Assembly (NCBI RefSeq): GCF_000224065.1
Contig: NZ_AFWT01000012.1
Coordinates: 62,001 to 126,000, forward strand
From: Thiorhodococcus drewsii AZ1
GTDB taxonomy: Bacteria > Pseudomonadota > Gammaproteobacteria > Chromatiales > Chromatiaceae
Length of the DNA stretch: 64,000 bases
Reading direction: 5' to 3'
Part shown: in pieces, positions 1-9,192 of the stretch
How the letters are laid out: every line of letters starts with the position of its first letter
Numbering within the stretch: the stretch's first letter is position 1
Translations under genes and position numbers: made by a program
Notes under the pieces: model-generated
The model's input: only the letters and a program-made list of their open reading frames with translations
What the model was told of the DNA's origin: nothing
Database searches by the model: none

Positions 1-479
1 CAGACCAGATGGCAGCGCGTCTTGGAGGAAACTACGGTCGAGGTGGTCTTGACCTTGTAGCCGAAGGTGACCTTCTCCGCGACCATGGTGGCGGAAAAAC
101 AGCAACCGCTCTCGGTCAGATAATTCGGCGACCCGAAGGCATGCGCCAGACGCTGAAGCTGGGGACGCGCCTCCTTGGTGTAACCGGCGAAGAAGGCGAC
201 CGTCGGCGCACCATGCTCCGCCTTGATCGCCTGCAGTCGCGCGGCGATGGTATCGAGCGCCTCGTCCCATGAAATCCGCTCGAACGCACCGCTCCCCTTC
301 GGTCCAACCCGCTTCAACGGATACAGCAACCGTTGCGGGTGCTCGCGGCGATCGATCTGAGCGTAACAGCGCGGACAATCCGGCCCCTTGATTCCGACCG
401 GCTCTCCGGCACCGTCGAGCTCGACCTCGATCGGACAGTTGGCATCGCACTCATAACAGGTACTGGGTTTCGACGGCAT
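1..479 (-). CDS. Molybdopterin oxidoreductase catalytic subunit, 5' part only
   Basis: The N-terminal 159 codons of a DMSO-reductase-family molybdoenzyme; the gene runs off the left edge. The ATG at 479 follows a GGGGGTGG ribosome-binding site. Residues C8, C11 and C15 form C-x2-C-x3-C, with C35 and C38 following, the pattern of the N-terminal [4Fe-4S] domain of this family. A segment after residue 60 (RISWDEALDTIA) is the conserved start of the molybdopterin domain. No Tat signal is visible, which suggests a cytoplasmic enzyme. The substrate cannot be told from this fragment; the family includes thiosulfate, polysulfide and sulfite enzymes as well as formate dehydrogenases and acetylene-hydratase-like proteins. 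Confidence 0.85.
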   Translation of the reverse strand, partial: MPSKPSTCYECDANCPIEVELDGAGEPVGIKGPDCPRCYAQIDRREHPQRLLYPLKRVGPKGSGAFERISWDEALDTIAARLQAIKAEHGAPTVAFFAGYTKEARPQLQRLAHAFGSPNYLTESGCCFSATMVAEKVTFGYKVKTTSTVVSSKTRCHLV

Positions 480-794
480 TCCACCCCCTTTGAAATTACT
501 CGACAGTCGCAGCGCAGAAATGCTCCGAAATCTCAAATGGAGCAAGACAGATCCGATATCAACGTAACCCCCGAGCCAGATCGATCATTCCGCGCATGAC
601 CGCGATTGAGCCACCATAGCGCGCGAACCCCACGAAAAGCAGCTCGAAAGACAGACGTCACACAGATTCGATCAATTCGTTACACACCGAAAACGCGGAA
701 TAGTTCGCAACCTGCGTGGGCCAATACTGCGATCATCTCAGGTGGAATGCCCGAACGGGGATTAAGAAGATAAAAAACTCAAGAGGATGAGTGG
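480..794. other. Intergenic region without a gene
   Basis: About 315 bases between the divergent molybdoenzyme and CZB genes. No convincing reading frame or RNA gene is seen. It should hold both promoters, but I could not fix clear -35/-10 pairs. An AGAGGA ribosome-binding site lies just before the CZB gene start. Confidence 0.6.
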
Positions 795-1244
795 ATGACG
801 AAGAAAGAAATACTGACGCAGCTACGCGCGGCCAAGACGGCACATATCCAGTGGCGCTCCTATGCACAGGCGCTGATCTCGGGGCTACCGGTCGACCAGG
901 ATCATGTCCCCGTTGTACACACCACCTGCAAGTTCGGGAAATGGTATTACGGGCCAGGCCAGGTACTCAGCAGCCTGAGCGCCTACGAGGCGATCGATGT
1001 CCCGCATGAGACGTTGCATCAGCTCTACATGAAGATCTTCAATACCCTCTTCAGCGAAGACGACCGCTCGATGCTCCAGCGGCTCTTCGGCTCCAAGGGC
1101 CAACTGGACAAGAAGCGCCGACAGGAAGCCGACATCATGATGCAGAACCTGCTCGCCGTGTCGCGCACCCTGCTGGAAGCGATCGCGCTCTTAGAACAGG
1201 AGGTCATGCAGTTGTCGGACGAAGAGCTCGCGGAACTCTACTGA
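795..1244 (+). CDS. Stand-alone CZB (chemoreceptor zinc-binding) domain protein
   Basis: A soluble 149-residue protein consisting almost entirely of a CZB domain. The zinc ligands of the family are visible in order: H17, C45 within CKFGKWYYG, then H71 and H75 (HETLH). CZB domains are normally fused to chemoreceptors or diguanylate cyclases, where they sense zinc or hypochlorous acid. Here no output domain is attached, so the protein must act through a partner or as a zinc binder. The C-terminal third is charged and probably helical. The gene stands alone, with an AGAGGA site before the ATG. Confidence 0.85.
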   Translation: MTKKEILTQLRAAKTAHIQWRSYAQALISGLPVDQDHVPVVHTTCKFGKWYYGPGQVLSSLSAYEAIDVPHETLHQLYMKIFNTLFSEDDRSMLQRLFGSKGQLDKKRRQEADIMMQNLLAVSRTLLEAIALLEQEVMQLSDEELAELY

Positions 1245-1257
1245 GCCTCACCCATTG

Positions 1258-1283
1258 TTCTCACGCACCCAGGTGCGTGAGAA
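1258..1283. repeat. Perfect 12-bp palindrome between two genes
   Basis: Arms 1258-1269 (TTCTCACGCACC) and 1272-1283 are exact inverted copies separated by two bases. It lies 14 bases after the CZB stop codon and about 60 before the phosphodiesterase start. No T-tract follows, so it could be a factor-assisted terminator, an mRNA-stabilising hairpin or a protein-binding operator. Confidence 0.6.
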
Positions 1284-1343
1284 TGGCCCCGAAACGTCCC
1301 GCCCTCATCGATCAGGGCGCGCATCAAACGGGGGACGAGGCGC

Positions 1344-2540
1344 ATGCTGAAACCAGATCTGTTCAAGCCAGACTATCGGGGTGGCGGCATCGTCAACCTC
1401 ATGAGCAGCATCCTCCAGTCGCGCGGCGGGCATTCCGACTACGCACCACTGGACCTGCTTCCAGTCGAGGAACTGACCCAGCCGACCAATCTCGTCCTGC
1501 TGGTCATCGATGGACTCGGCGCCGATTGGTTGGCTCGACGCTCACCGAGCGGAATCCTCAACCAGGGGCTGCGCGGTGCCATCACCTCGGTGTTTCCGCC
1601 GACCACGGCCGCCGCCATCACGACCTTCCTCACTGGAGAGGCCCCGCTTCAGCACGGCCTGACCGGCTGGTTCACCTATCTGCGCGAACTGGGCAGCGTC
1701 ATGACCGTTCTGCCTGGGACGCCCCGATATGGCGGCGTTTCCTATCGTCAGGCCGGAATCGATCCGATCCAACTGTTCGGCCACACCTCGGTCTTCGACC
1801 GCATCCAGGCGCGCGGTATCTGCGTCTCGCCCAATTTCATCGCCCGCTCCGACTTCAATCTTTCGCATGCAGGATCGGCCGAGATCCTCCCCTACCAGGA
1901 TCTCCGGGACATGTTCCACCAGGCAGCACGGGCCCTCCGGTCCAAATCCCGCTGGGGCAAGCGCACGCAACCGGACTCGACCTATTGCTACCTGTATTGG
2001 CCGAAGCTGGATAGCCTCGGTCACGAGCGCGGGATGGAGAGCACAGAGACGGCGGATCACCTCGGCCAGATCGAGCAGGCGGTCGAGACATTCCTAAATG
2101 CCATCAAGGGGACGGACACCCTGGTGATGGTGACGGCAGATCACGGTCAGATCGACACCACACCAGCCGATATCCTGGACCTAGCCGATCATCTCGAGCT
2201 GGAGGATCACTTGCTGCTACCGCTCTGCGGTGAGCCCAGAGCCGCCTTCTGCTATCTGCGCGAGGGTCACGGCGCAGGCTTCACGGCCTATTGCCAGGAG
2301 CAGCTGGGAGATCGGGTCGACCTCGTGCCCAGTCGAGCGCTGGTGGAGAGTGAGCTGTTCGGGTTGGGACGCGAGCACCCGAGATTCGCGGACCGGATCG
2401 GCGACTATTGTCTACTGCCACGCGGCCAGGGCGTGATCCATCAACGCCTACCGAGCGAGCGGCCACACACGCAGATCGGCGTCCACGGCGGGCTTTCCAG
2501 GGCGGAGCTCATGGTTCCACTCTGCGTCTTCCGCACCTGA
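1344..2540 (+). CDS. Alkaline-phosphatase-superfamily phosphodiesterase
   Basis: A 398-residue protein of the type I phosphodiesterase/nucleotide pyrophosphatase fold. Metal-binding and catalytic motifs are visible: D56 in VLLVIDGLG, the threonine nucleophile region FPPTTAAA near residue 87, TADHGQID near 265, and a C-terminal GVHGG. No signal peptide is evident, so a cytoplasmic location is likely. The substrate is unknown; members cleave phosphodiesters or pyrophosphates. The ATG at 1344 follows a GGGGGACGAGG stretch. It converges on sufT with a 23-base gap. Confidence 0.8.
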   Translation: MLKPDLFKPDYRGGGIVNLMSSILQSRGGHSDYAPLDLLPVEELTQPTNLVLLVIDGLGADWLARRSPSGILNQGLRGAITSVFPPTTAAAITTFLTGEAPLQHGLTGWFTYLRELGSVMTVLPGTPRYGGVSYRQAGIDPIQLFGHTSVFDRIQARGICVSPNFIARSDFNLSHAGSAEILPYQDLRDMFHQAARALRSKSRWGKRTQPDSTYCYLYWPKLDSLGHERGMESTETADHLGQIEQAVETFLNAIKGTDTLVMVTADHGQIDTTPADILDLADHLELEDHLLLPLCGEPRAAFCYLREGHGAGFTAYCQEQLGDRVDLVPSRALVESELFGLGREHPRFADRIGDYCLLPRGQGVIHQRLPSERPHTQIGVHGGLSRAELMVPLCVFRT

Positions 2541-2563
2541 TACCGGTCCACGCACTCATATCC

Positions 2564-2977
2564 TCACATGAGACCAAGCTGCAATCGCGCCTCGTCGCTC
2601 ATGTTGTTCTGATTCCAGGGCGGATCCCAGACGAGCTCCACCTGAACCTCGCCCACGCCCTCGACCCGGGCGACGGCATCCCTGACCATCAAGGGCATCA
2701 TGCCAGCCACCGGACAGGCTGGGGCGGTCAGGGTCATGTCGACCTTGACGTCGCCGTCGCCAGCGATATCGATGCGGTAGATCAACCCGAGATCGTAGAT
2801 ATTGATCGGGATCTCGGGGTCGTGGACCATCCGCAACGCCGCGATGATGGGCTCCCGCAGCGCCTCGGCATCCACCTGCGCGACAGCGACATCCCGATCC
2901 ACATCCAGGTGCTCTGTCTCGTCAGGCTCCTCATCATTATGCCGCCCGAAACCGGCGAAACGGGCCAATCTGTTCAT
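2564..2977 (-). CDS. sufT: SUF-associated MIP18/DUF59 protein SufT
   Basis: A 137-residue protein whose C-terminal 100 residues are the MIP18/DUF59 domain used in Fe-S cluster assembly or transfer. The family motifs DPEIPINIYDLGLIY and LTAPACPV (conserved cysteine) are both present. The N-terminal 35 residues are acidic. It is the last gene of the sufBCDT run, 86 bases after sufD, which supports a role in maturing Fe-S proteins. I chose the ATG at 2977 because GAGAGG lies six bases upstream; an in-frame TTG at 2983 has no such spacing. Confidence 0.88.
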   Translation of the reverse strand: MNRLARFAGFGRHNDEEPDETEHLDVDRDVAVAQVDAEALREPIIAALRMVHDPEIPINIYDLGLIYRIDIAGDGDVKVDMTLTAPACPVAGMMPLMVRDAVARVEGVGEVQVELVWDPPWNQNNMSDEARLQLGLM

Positions 2978-3063
2978 GTTCAACCTCTCGACAACGCTAA
3001 TGGCGTAAACCTAGCGCAAGATTCAACGGATCCGCGCAACCGGATATTCTCGATGCGCATGGA

Positions 3064-4388
3064 TCAATCCATCGGGGCAGATTCGAGCCGCTGGCCAACC
3101 TGCTCCGACACATGGTCGCGCAAGGCATCCGAACTCAACCGCTGGACGACCTCGTCGGCGAAACCAAGACACAGCATGCGTCTCGCCAAGGATGCGCCGA
3201 TACCGCGCGAACGCAGATAGAAGAGCATCTCGGGCTCGATCTGCCCAACCGTCGTCCCGTGGCTGCACTTGACGTCGTCGGCGCTGATTTCGAGCTGCGG
3301 CTTGGTATCCACTTCGGACTGCTCGGAGAGCAATAGGTTGCGATTGGACATGGCCGCATCCGTCTTCTGCGCCTGTGGCGCGACGAAGACACGTCCATCG
3401 AAAACCGCCCGACCGCGACCGTAAAGAATCCCCTTGAAGGTCTCGCGGCTGCTGCAGTTGGGCAAGGAGTGCAGGACATCCAGGTGATAGTCCATCAGCT
3501 GGCGATCGCCCGCGAGATAGAGCCCCTGGAGGTCGCATTCGGCATGCTCGCCCTGAAAACGGCAATTCAGATCGGTCCGCGACCAACTGGCGCCCAGCCC
3601 GATGTTGACCCCCTGATAGTGGCTGTTGGCGGACTGGGTCAGATAGAGCCCGGTGATATGAAAGGCATTCGGACTCTCCATCTGGATGCGGTCGTGCTTG
3701 AGCAGCGCATCGCGTCCCAACGCCAGTTCGAGGACCGAATTGGTGCAGTAGATCGAATCGCCGAGGCTGACATAACGCTCGACCAGCGTCGCCTGAGCCC
3801 CATCCTCCAACACCACCAGATGACGCGGCTGCGCCACGCGAGGCTCGTCGAGTCCAACCGACAGATGGATCAGCTCGATCGGACGTTCCAAGACCACGCC
3901 ACGCGCGACGAAGAGGACAAGCCCGTCATCCATCCCCGCCGTATTGAGGGCCGCGAACAATGGCTGAGAATCGGGCGGCGCCACGGCATTCAAATGTGTG
4001 CGCAGGAGATCGGGCTCATTGGCGATCAGGTCGCGCAGTCCAGCAACGCGCACCCCGGACGGCAGATCTTCGTGCGCCGACAGCTCGGGCAGATAGCGAC
4101 CGTTGACCAACAGGATGCGATAGGCATCCAACCCCGGAATCAAGACCTCCTCCAGGTCGTCCGACTGCAAGGCGGTCATGTTCTCGCCGGCTCGGGCGAA
4201 GTCCTGTTCCATCAGCCCCTTGAGACTGGTATAGCGCCAGGATTCGGTCTTGGAGTTGGGAACGTCGAGCCCAGCCAGCCGCTCGCGAGCGAGCGAGCAC
4301 TGGGCCTCAAGCCAATCCGGACGCCCCTCAACCGGAGGATCGCTCGGCTCGGCCAACCAACCCGCGAAGCCAGTGAACGCCTCGTCGC

Positions 4389-4392
<4 letters not shown>
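3064..4392 (-). CDS. sufD: Fe-S cluster scaffold subunit SufD
   Basis: SufD of the SufBC2D cytoplasmic scaffold that assembles Fe-S clusters and takes part in iron entry. 442 residues, normal for the family. The C-terminal SufBD beta-helix core is recognisable, including a KCSHGTTVGQ motif with the conserved Cys-Ser-His and an LFYLRSRGI motif shared with SufB. The ATG overlaps the sufC stop codon by four bases (ATGA), indicating translational coupling. Confidence 0.95.
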
Positions 4393-5144
<752 letters not shown>

Positions 5145-5164
5145 CGTCCACTCCAAATGTTCGT

Positions 5165-6610
5165 TTAACCGACCGCGCCTTCGAGACTGATGCTCAAAAG
5201 CTTCTGGGCCTCGACCGCAAACTCCATCGGCAGTTCGTTGAAGACCTCCTTACAGAAGCCATTCACGATCATGGAGACGGCGTCTTCCTCGGTGAGGCCG
5301 CGTGAGCGGCAATAGAAAAGCTGATCCTCGCTGATCTTGGAGGTGGTCGCCTCGTGCTCCATCTTGGCCGAGGGATGCTTGACCTCGATGTAGGGCACCG
5401 TGTTGGCGCTGCAGCGGTCCCCGATCAGCAGCGAATCGCATTGTGTATGGTTGCGCGCGTTCTCGGCGCGCTGGCTGATGCGCACCAGACCCCGGTAGGT
5501 CTGCTGACCTTCGCCGGCCGAGATCCCCTTGGACACGATGGTCGAACTGGTGTTCTTGCCGATGTGGATCATCTTGGTCCCGGTGTCGGCCTGCTGGCGC
5601 CCCTTGGTCACGGCGACCGAATAGAACTCGCCGACCGAATCGTCGCCGCGCAGCAGACAGCTCGGATACTTCCAGGTGATGGCCGAGCCGGTCTCGACCT
5701 GGGTCCAGGAGATCTTGGAGCGTGCGCCACGGCAGTCGCCACGCTTGGTGACGAAGTTGTAGATGCCGCCCTTACCCTGCGCATCGCCGGGATACCAGTT
5801 CTGAACCGTGGAATATTTGATCTCGGCATCGTCCATCGCGATCAGTTCGACCACCGCAGCATGGAGCTGGTTCTCGTCGCGCTGCGGTGCGGTGCACCCT
5901 TCGAGATAACTGACGTAGCTGCCGGCCTCGGCCACGATCAGGGTGCGTTCGAACTGACCGGTATTGCGGGCGTTGATACGAAAATAGGTGCTCAGCTCCA
6001 TGGGGCAACGCACACCCTTGGGGATATAGACGAAGGTCCCGTCGCTGAAGACGGCGGCGTTGAGACAGGCGTAATAGTTGTCCGTATGGGGCACCACCGA
6101 GCCCAGATAGGGCTTTACCAGATCCGGGTATTCGTGGACCGCCTCGGAGATGGAGCAAAAGATGACACCCGCCTCGGACAGGGTCTTGCGGAAGGTGGTC
6201 GCGATCGACACGCTGTCGAACACGGCGTCGACGGCAATGCCGGCGAGCGCCTTCTGCTCCTCGATCGGAATGCCGAGCTTCTCGTAGGTTTCGAGCAGGA
6301 GCGGATCGACCTCGTCGAGGCTCTGAGGCCCGTCCTCGGGACGCTTCGGCGCCGAGAAATAGGAGATCGACTGAAAATCGATCTTCGGATAATTCACCAT
6401 CGCCCACTCGGGCTCACGCATGGTAAGCCAGTGACGATACGCCTTCAGACGCCACTCGGTCATGAACTCGGGCTCGCCTTTGCGTAACGAAATGGCGCGC
6501 ACGACATCCTCGTTCAAACCGGGCGGCAAGGTATCTGACTCGATCTCGGTCGAGAACCCGTGTTCGTATTCCGACTTGACGATGTCATCGACGGCTCGGG
6601 CTGAGGTCAT
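5165..6610 (-). CDS. sufB: Fe-S cluster scaffold subunit SufB
   Basis: The main scaffold subunit of SufBC2D, which accepts persulfide sulfur from the SufS/SufE system. 481 residues, typical length. Conserved stretches include [28 protein letters not shown] and CRSRGL near the C terminus. The ATG at 6610 has AGGAG five bases upstream and is preferred to an in-frame ATG at 6625. It is the first gene of sufBCDT. No iscR/sufR regulator sits nearby, and the sulfur-donating SufS-SufE fusion lies about 38 kb away. Confidence 0.95.
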   Translation of the reverse strand: MTSARAVDDIVKSEYEHGFSTEIESDTLPPGLNEDVVRAISLRKGEPEFMTEWRLKAYRHWLTMREPEWAMVNYPKIDFQSISYFSAPKRPEDGPQSLDEVDPLLLETYEKLGIPIEEQKALAGIAVDAVFDSVSIATTFRKTLSEAGVIFCSISEAVHEYPDLVKPYLGSVVPHTDNYYACLNAAVFSDGTFVYIPKGVRCPMELSTYFRINARNTGQFERTLIVAEAGSYVSYLEGCTAPQRDENQLHAAVVELIAMDDAEIKYSTVQNWYPGDAQGKGGIYNFVTKRGDCRGARSKISWTQVETGSAITWKYPSCLLRGDDSVGEFYSVAVTKGRQQADTGTKMIHIGKNTSSTIVSKGISAGEGQQTYRGLVRISQRAENARNHTQCDSLLIGDRCSANTVPYIEVKHPSAKMEHEATTSKISEDQLFYCRSRGLTEEDAVSMIVNGFCKEVFNELPMEFAVEAQKLLSISLEGAVG

Positions 6611-6650
6611 CGCTCCTGGCTCCATATCTTGACTGTATTGCTAGGTTTTT

Positions 6651-6678
6651 AATATACGCCCATGAGGATTCGATTCAA
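6651..6678 (-). promoter_or_regulatory. Candidate sigma-70 promoter of sufBCDT
   Basis: On the minus strand TTGAAT (6678-6673) is followed after 16 bases by TATATT (6656-6651), about 40 bases upstream of the sufB ATG. The rest of the 6611-6994 gap shows no gene; it also has to carry the promoter of the divergent lipoprotein. No IscR-like site was identified. Confidence 0.45.
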
Positions 6679-6994
6679 CTCCCCGCGCTCGTACCTTTCC
6701 CCTCGAAAAGCGGGTCTAGCCCACATGGGGATTTCGCCCCGAACGGAAAAGATCGATTGCCGACGCATTGAGATCACCGCCCGATTATATTCCGACTTCG
6801 AACGACTGCTCAAAAAGTGACGCGCCCATCGCGCCGGAATCAAGCTCGAAAGGCCCGAACGGATCGACGGACCGGACCCCATCTCGGCGCCACGACCAGG
6901 AGGAGATCTCCGGTCGAAATCGCAACCTGGCCCATCCCCGAGCCTCGGCCAGACCTGTGGTAGAGTGCCGGCTATTTCTCTAGGAGATTCCCCA

Positions 6995-7438
6995 ATGCCA
7001 TCGTCGACCCATCCGAACCGCACCCAACCAATGTACGCCAAAGTGCTCGGGTTCTCCGCAGCATTGGCCCTGATCGCGATCACCGGCTGTCAGAGCCAAC
7101 CCTCCACGCCCACCGTCAAGGACGCCGCTTCCGACTGCATCGAGCGTTGCGAACTGGCGCAAAACCAATGTGAGGCGCGTCAAAACCTACGCGAGCAGGA
7201 ATGCGAAACGCACGTCCTGAGCCCAGCAGTGACGTCCGATGCTTGCCAAGGCACCTCATACGGCCGCTGCCTAGAACCCGTAACCTGCCTGGGAGCGGAC
7301 ATGGGCATCTGCGAAACCCAATACAACGAGTGCGCTCGAACCTGCGAGTTCGCACCCAAGCCGGAGAGCCAGGAATCCGTCGAGCCTGCGACCACCGACA
7401 CGACCGCGAAAGCGGATGACGAGACCAGCAAGGAGTGA
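6995..7438 (+). CDS. Cysteine-rich putative outer-membrane lipoprotein
   Basis: A 147-residue protein with a signal segment and a lipobox ending in C32 (AITGC). The mature part holds ten further cysteines. Two clusters mirror one another: C48-x3-C52-x6-C59 and C106-x6-C113-x3-C117. These suggest disulfides or metal binding in the periplasm. The C-terminal 30 residues are acidic and probably disordered. The ATG at 6995 has AGGAG seven bases upstream; an in-frame ATG 13 codons in (MYAKV) is an alternative. Family not recognised. It is coupled to the downstream SMR exporter. Confidence 0.7.
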   Translation: MPSSTHPNRTQPMYAKVLGFSAALALIAITGCQSQPSTPTVKDAASDCIERCELAQNQCEARQNLREQECETHVLSPAVTSDACQGTSYGRCLEPVTCLGADMGICETQYNECARTCEFAPKPESQESVEPATTDTTAKADDETSKE

Positions 7439-7782
7439 GCCCCTCGGCCAACTCACTGGCCTGGATCTATCTTGCGATCGCTGGTGCCTGCGAATGGGGT
7501 TGGCCCGTCGGCCTGAAATATGGACTCTCGCCGACCGGCCTCAGATGGAGCTGGATACTCTTCGCCATTCTCTGCATGACGGCGAGTGGGGCCTTCCTAC
7601 TGCTCGCCCAAAAAACCATTCCCATGGGAACCGCCTATGCCGTCTGGACCGGCATCGGCGCCGTGGGGGCCTTTAGTCTCGGCATCCTGCTTTTTGCAGA
7701 ACCAGCGACGCTCGCCCGCTTTTTCTTCGTCGGACTCATCATCGCCGGCATCGCCGGACTCAAGCTCACATCCTCGCACTGA
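7435..7782 (+). CDS. SMR-family exporter, Gdx/SugE guanidinium subtype
   Basis: A 115-residue inner-membrane protein with four predicted helices. E20 in the first helix is the proton/substrate-coupling glutamate of the SMR family. The motif IPMGTAYAVWTGIGAVG is the signature of the Gdx (SugE) branch, whose studied members exchange guanidinium for protons; the EmrE drug branch differs there. The start is a GTG at 7435 that overlaps the lipoprotein stop codon, so the two are translationally coupled. No guanidine riboswitch was recognised upstream, and substrate assignment rests on motif similarity. Confidence 0.85.
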   Translation: MSPSANSLAWIYLAIAGACEWGWPVGLKYGLSPTGLRWSWILFAILCMTASGAFLLLAQKTIPMGTAYAVWTGIGAVGAFSLGILLFAEPATLARFFFVGLIIAGIAGLKLTSSH

Positions 7783-7887
7783 CCGAATTCGCTTCATTTT
7801 GGCAAGCGCTGGCGATTTTACGTCTAGATTTACCTGCTAAAGCGCGCGCTTCTCGCGCGGCTATACCGGTCATCGAGGAACGACCCG

Positions 7888-9192
7888 ATGCGGCAACCCC
7901 CGGCAGGCGATTCCACAAAGACGCGCCCGATCTCGTCTCGACGCAGAGCCGTCTGCCAGGCGATGGCGGGATTGGCGCTCGAACCGATCCAAGCCATTGG
8001 CGCCCCCTTCATTCACACCAAAGGGCGGGTCAAGCTGCGTGTGCTCGGAACGCACGTCACGCTACGCGAGGCGATCAGACGTCAGGCGGAACAGGATCTC
8101 GGCATCGACCTGGTCTTCATGCCTGGGGGCAATGCCGAAATTCTGTATCAGGCATCGTCCGATCCGGACTGTTTCGATGTCTACGAGCAATGGTCGAACA
8201 GTATCAAGATCCTCTGGCGAGCCCAGAGCATCCAGGCGATCGAGACGCGACGCATCGCCCTCTGGGATGCGGCCAGCGATCTCGCCAAGACCGGCAGACT
8301 GACGCCCAATGCCCCGATTGGGCGCGGCGACGCACCCTGCAAGCTGATCAACGTCCAACCGAACGGAACACTCGGCCTGGATCCAACAGGGCGCATCAGC
8401 TTTCTTCCCTATGTGCATAACGTCGATGCCTTCGGCTACGACACGCGCATCGTACCAACCGGCATTCCCTACGAAACCGAAAGTTGGAGCTGGATGCTGA
8501 ATCCTCGGTGGCGCGGGCGCGTCGCCCTTGTCAACGATCCGACGATCGGTCTGTTCGATATGGCGCTTGCCGCACAGGCAAGCGGTCTCATCGAGTTCGA
8601 AGACATCGGCGAACTCACCAAGGGCGAAATCGATCGGCTGTTCGAGATCCTGATTGCCTTGAAGCTCGCGGGCCATTTCAGCGGCTTCTGGAGCGAGGTC
8701 CCCGAGTCGATCGAGATGATGCGCAGCGGACGCGCCGCCATCGCCAGCATGTTCTCCCCCGCCATCACGGACCTCAAGGAATCCGGGATTCCAGCCGTCT
8801 ATGCCGCACCCCGCGAGGGCTATAGGGCCTGGCACGGCGTCATGTGCCTATCATCGCGCTGCCAGGGACGCGCACTCGACGCCGCCTACGATTACATGAA
8901 CTGGTGGCTATCCGGCTGGCCCGGGGCCTTCGTCGCGCGCATGGGCTATTACATCTCGGTTCCCGAGCCGGCCCGCGCGCAACTCACCCAAAACGAATGG
9001 GACTACTGGTACGACGGCAAGCCGGCGGCAACCGATCTTCCTGGCCCGAACGGAGAGATCGCCGTGCGCGCCGGCAGCCTGCGCAACGGCGGCTCCTATT
9101 GGCAGCGCTTCAGCAACGTCGCGGTTTGGAACACGGTGATGAACACCTACGAATACAGCCTGCCGCGCTGGTATGAGCTGCTGCTCGCATGA
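7888..9192 (+). CDS. Periplasmic PotD-like binding protein of a sensor pair
   Basis: A 434-residue extracellular solute-binding protein of the spermidine/putrescine-binding type. An SSRRRAVCQ stretch before a short hydrophobic segment suggests Tat or Sec export to the periplasm. Aromatic-rich motifs such as YDYMNWWLSGWPG fit the PotD-like fold. No ABC permease or ATPase lies beside it; instead its TGA overlaps the ATG of a hybrid histidine kinase. This resembles binding protein/sensor pairs such as NspS-MbaA and TorT-TorS, so ligand sensing rather than transport is inferred. The ATG has GAGGAA upstream. Confidence 0.8.
   Translation: MRQPPAGDSTKTRPISSRRRAVCQAMAGLALEPIQAIGAPFIHTKGRVKLRVLGTHVTLREAIRRQAEQDLGIDLVFMPGGNAEILYQASSDPDCFDVYEQWSNSIKILWRAQSIQAIETRRIALWDAASDLAKTGRLTPNAPIGRGDAPCKLINVQPNGTLGLDPTGRISFLPYVHNVDAFGYDTRIVPTGIPYETESWSWMLNPRWRGRVALVNDPTIGLFDMALAAQASGLIEFEDIGELTKGEIDRLFEILIALKLAGHFSGFWSEVPESIEMMRSGRAAIASMFSPAITDLKESGIPAVYAAPREGYRAWHGVMCLSSRCQGRALDAAYDYMNWWLSGWPGAFVARMGYYISVPEPARAQLTQNEWDYWYDGKPAATDLPGPNGEIAVRAGSLRNGGSYWQRFSNVAVWNTVMNTYEYSLPRWYELLLA

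Noticed and set aside
6649-7083. Minus-strand frame overlapping the lipoprotein start
   Set aside because: It overlaps the sufB promoter and the lipoprotein gene, and its sequence is Arg/Ser-rich without family likeness.
7783-7887. GC-rich inverted sequence before the binding-protein gene
   Set aside because: The arms are short runs of GC that can pair many ways; no T-tract or exact symmetry.
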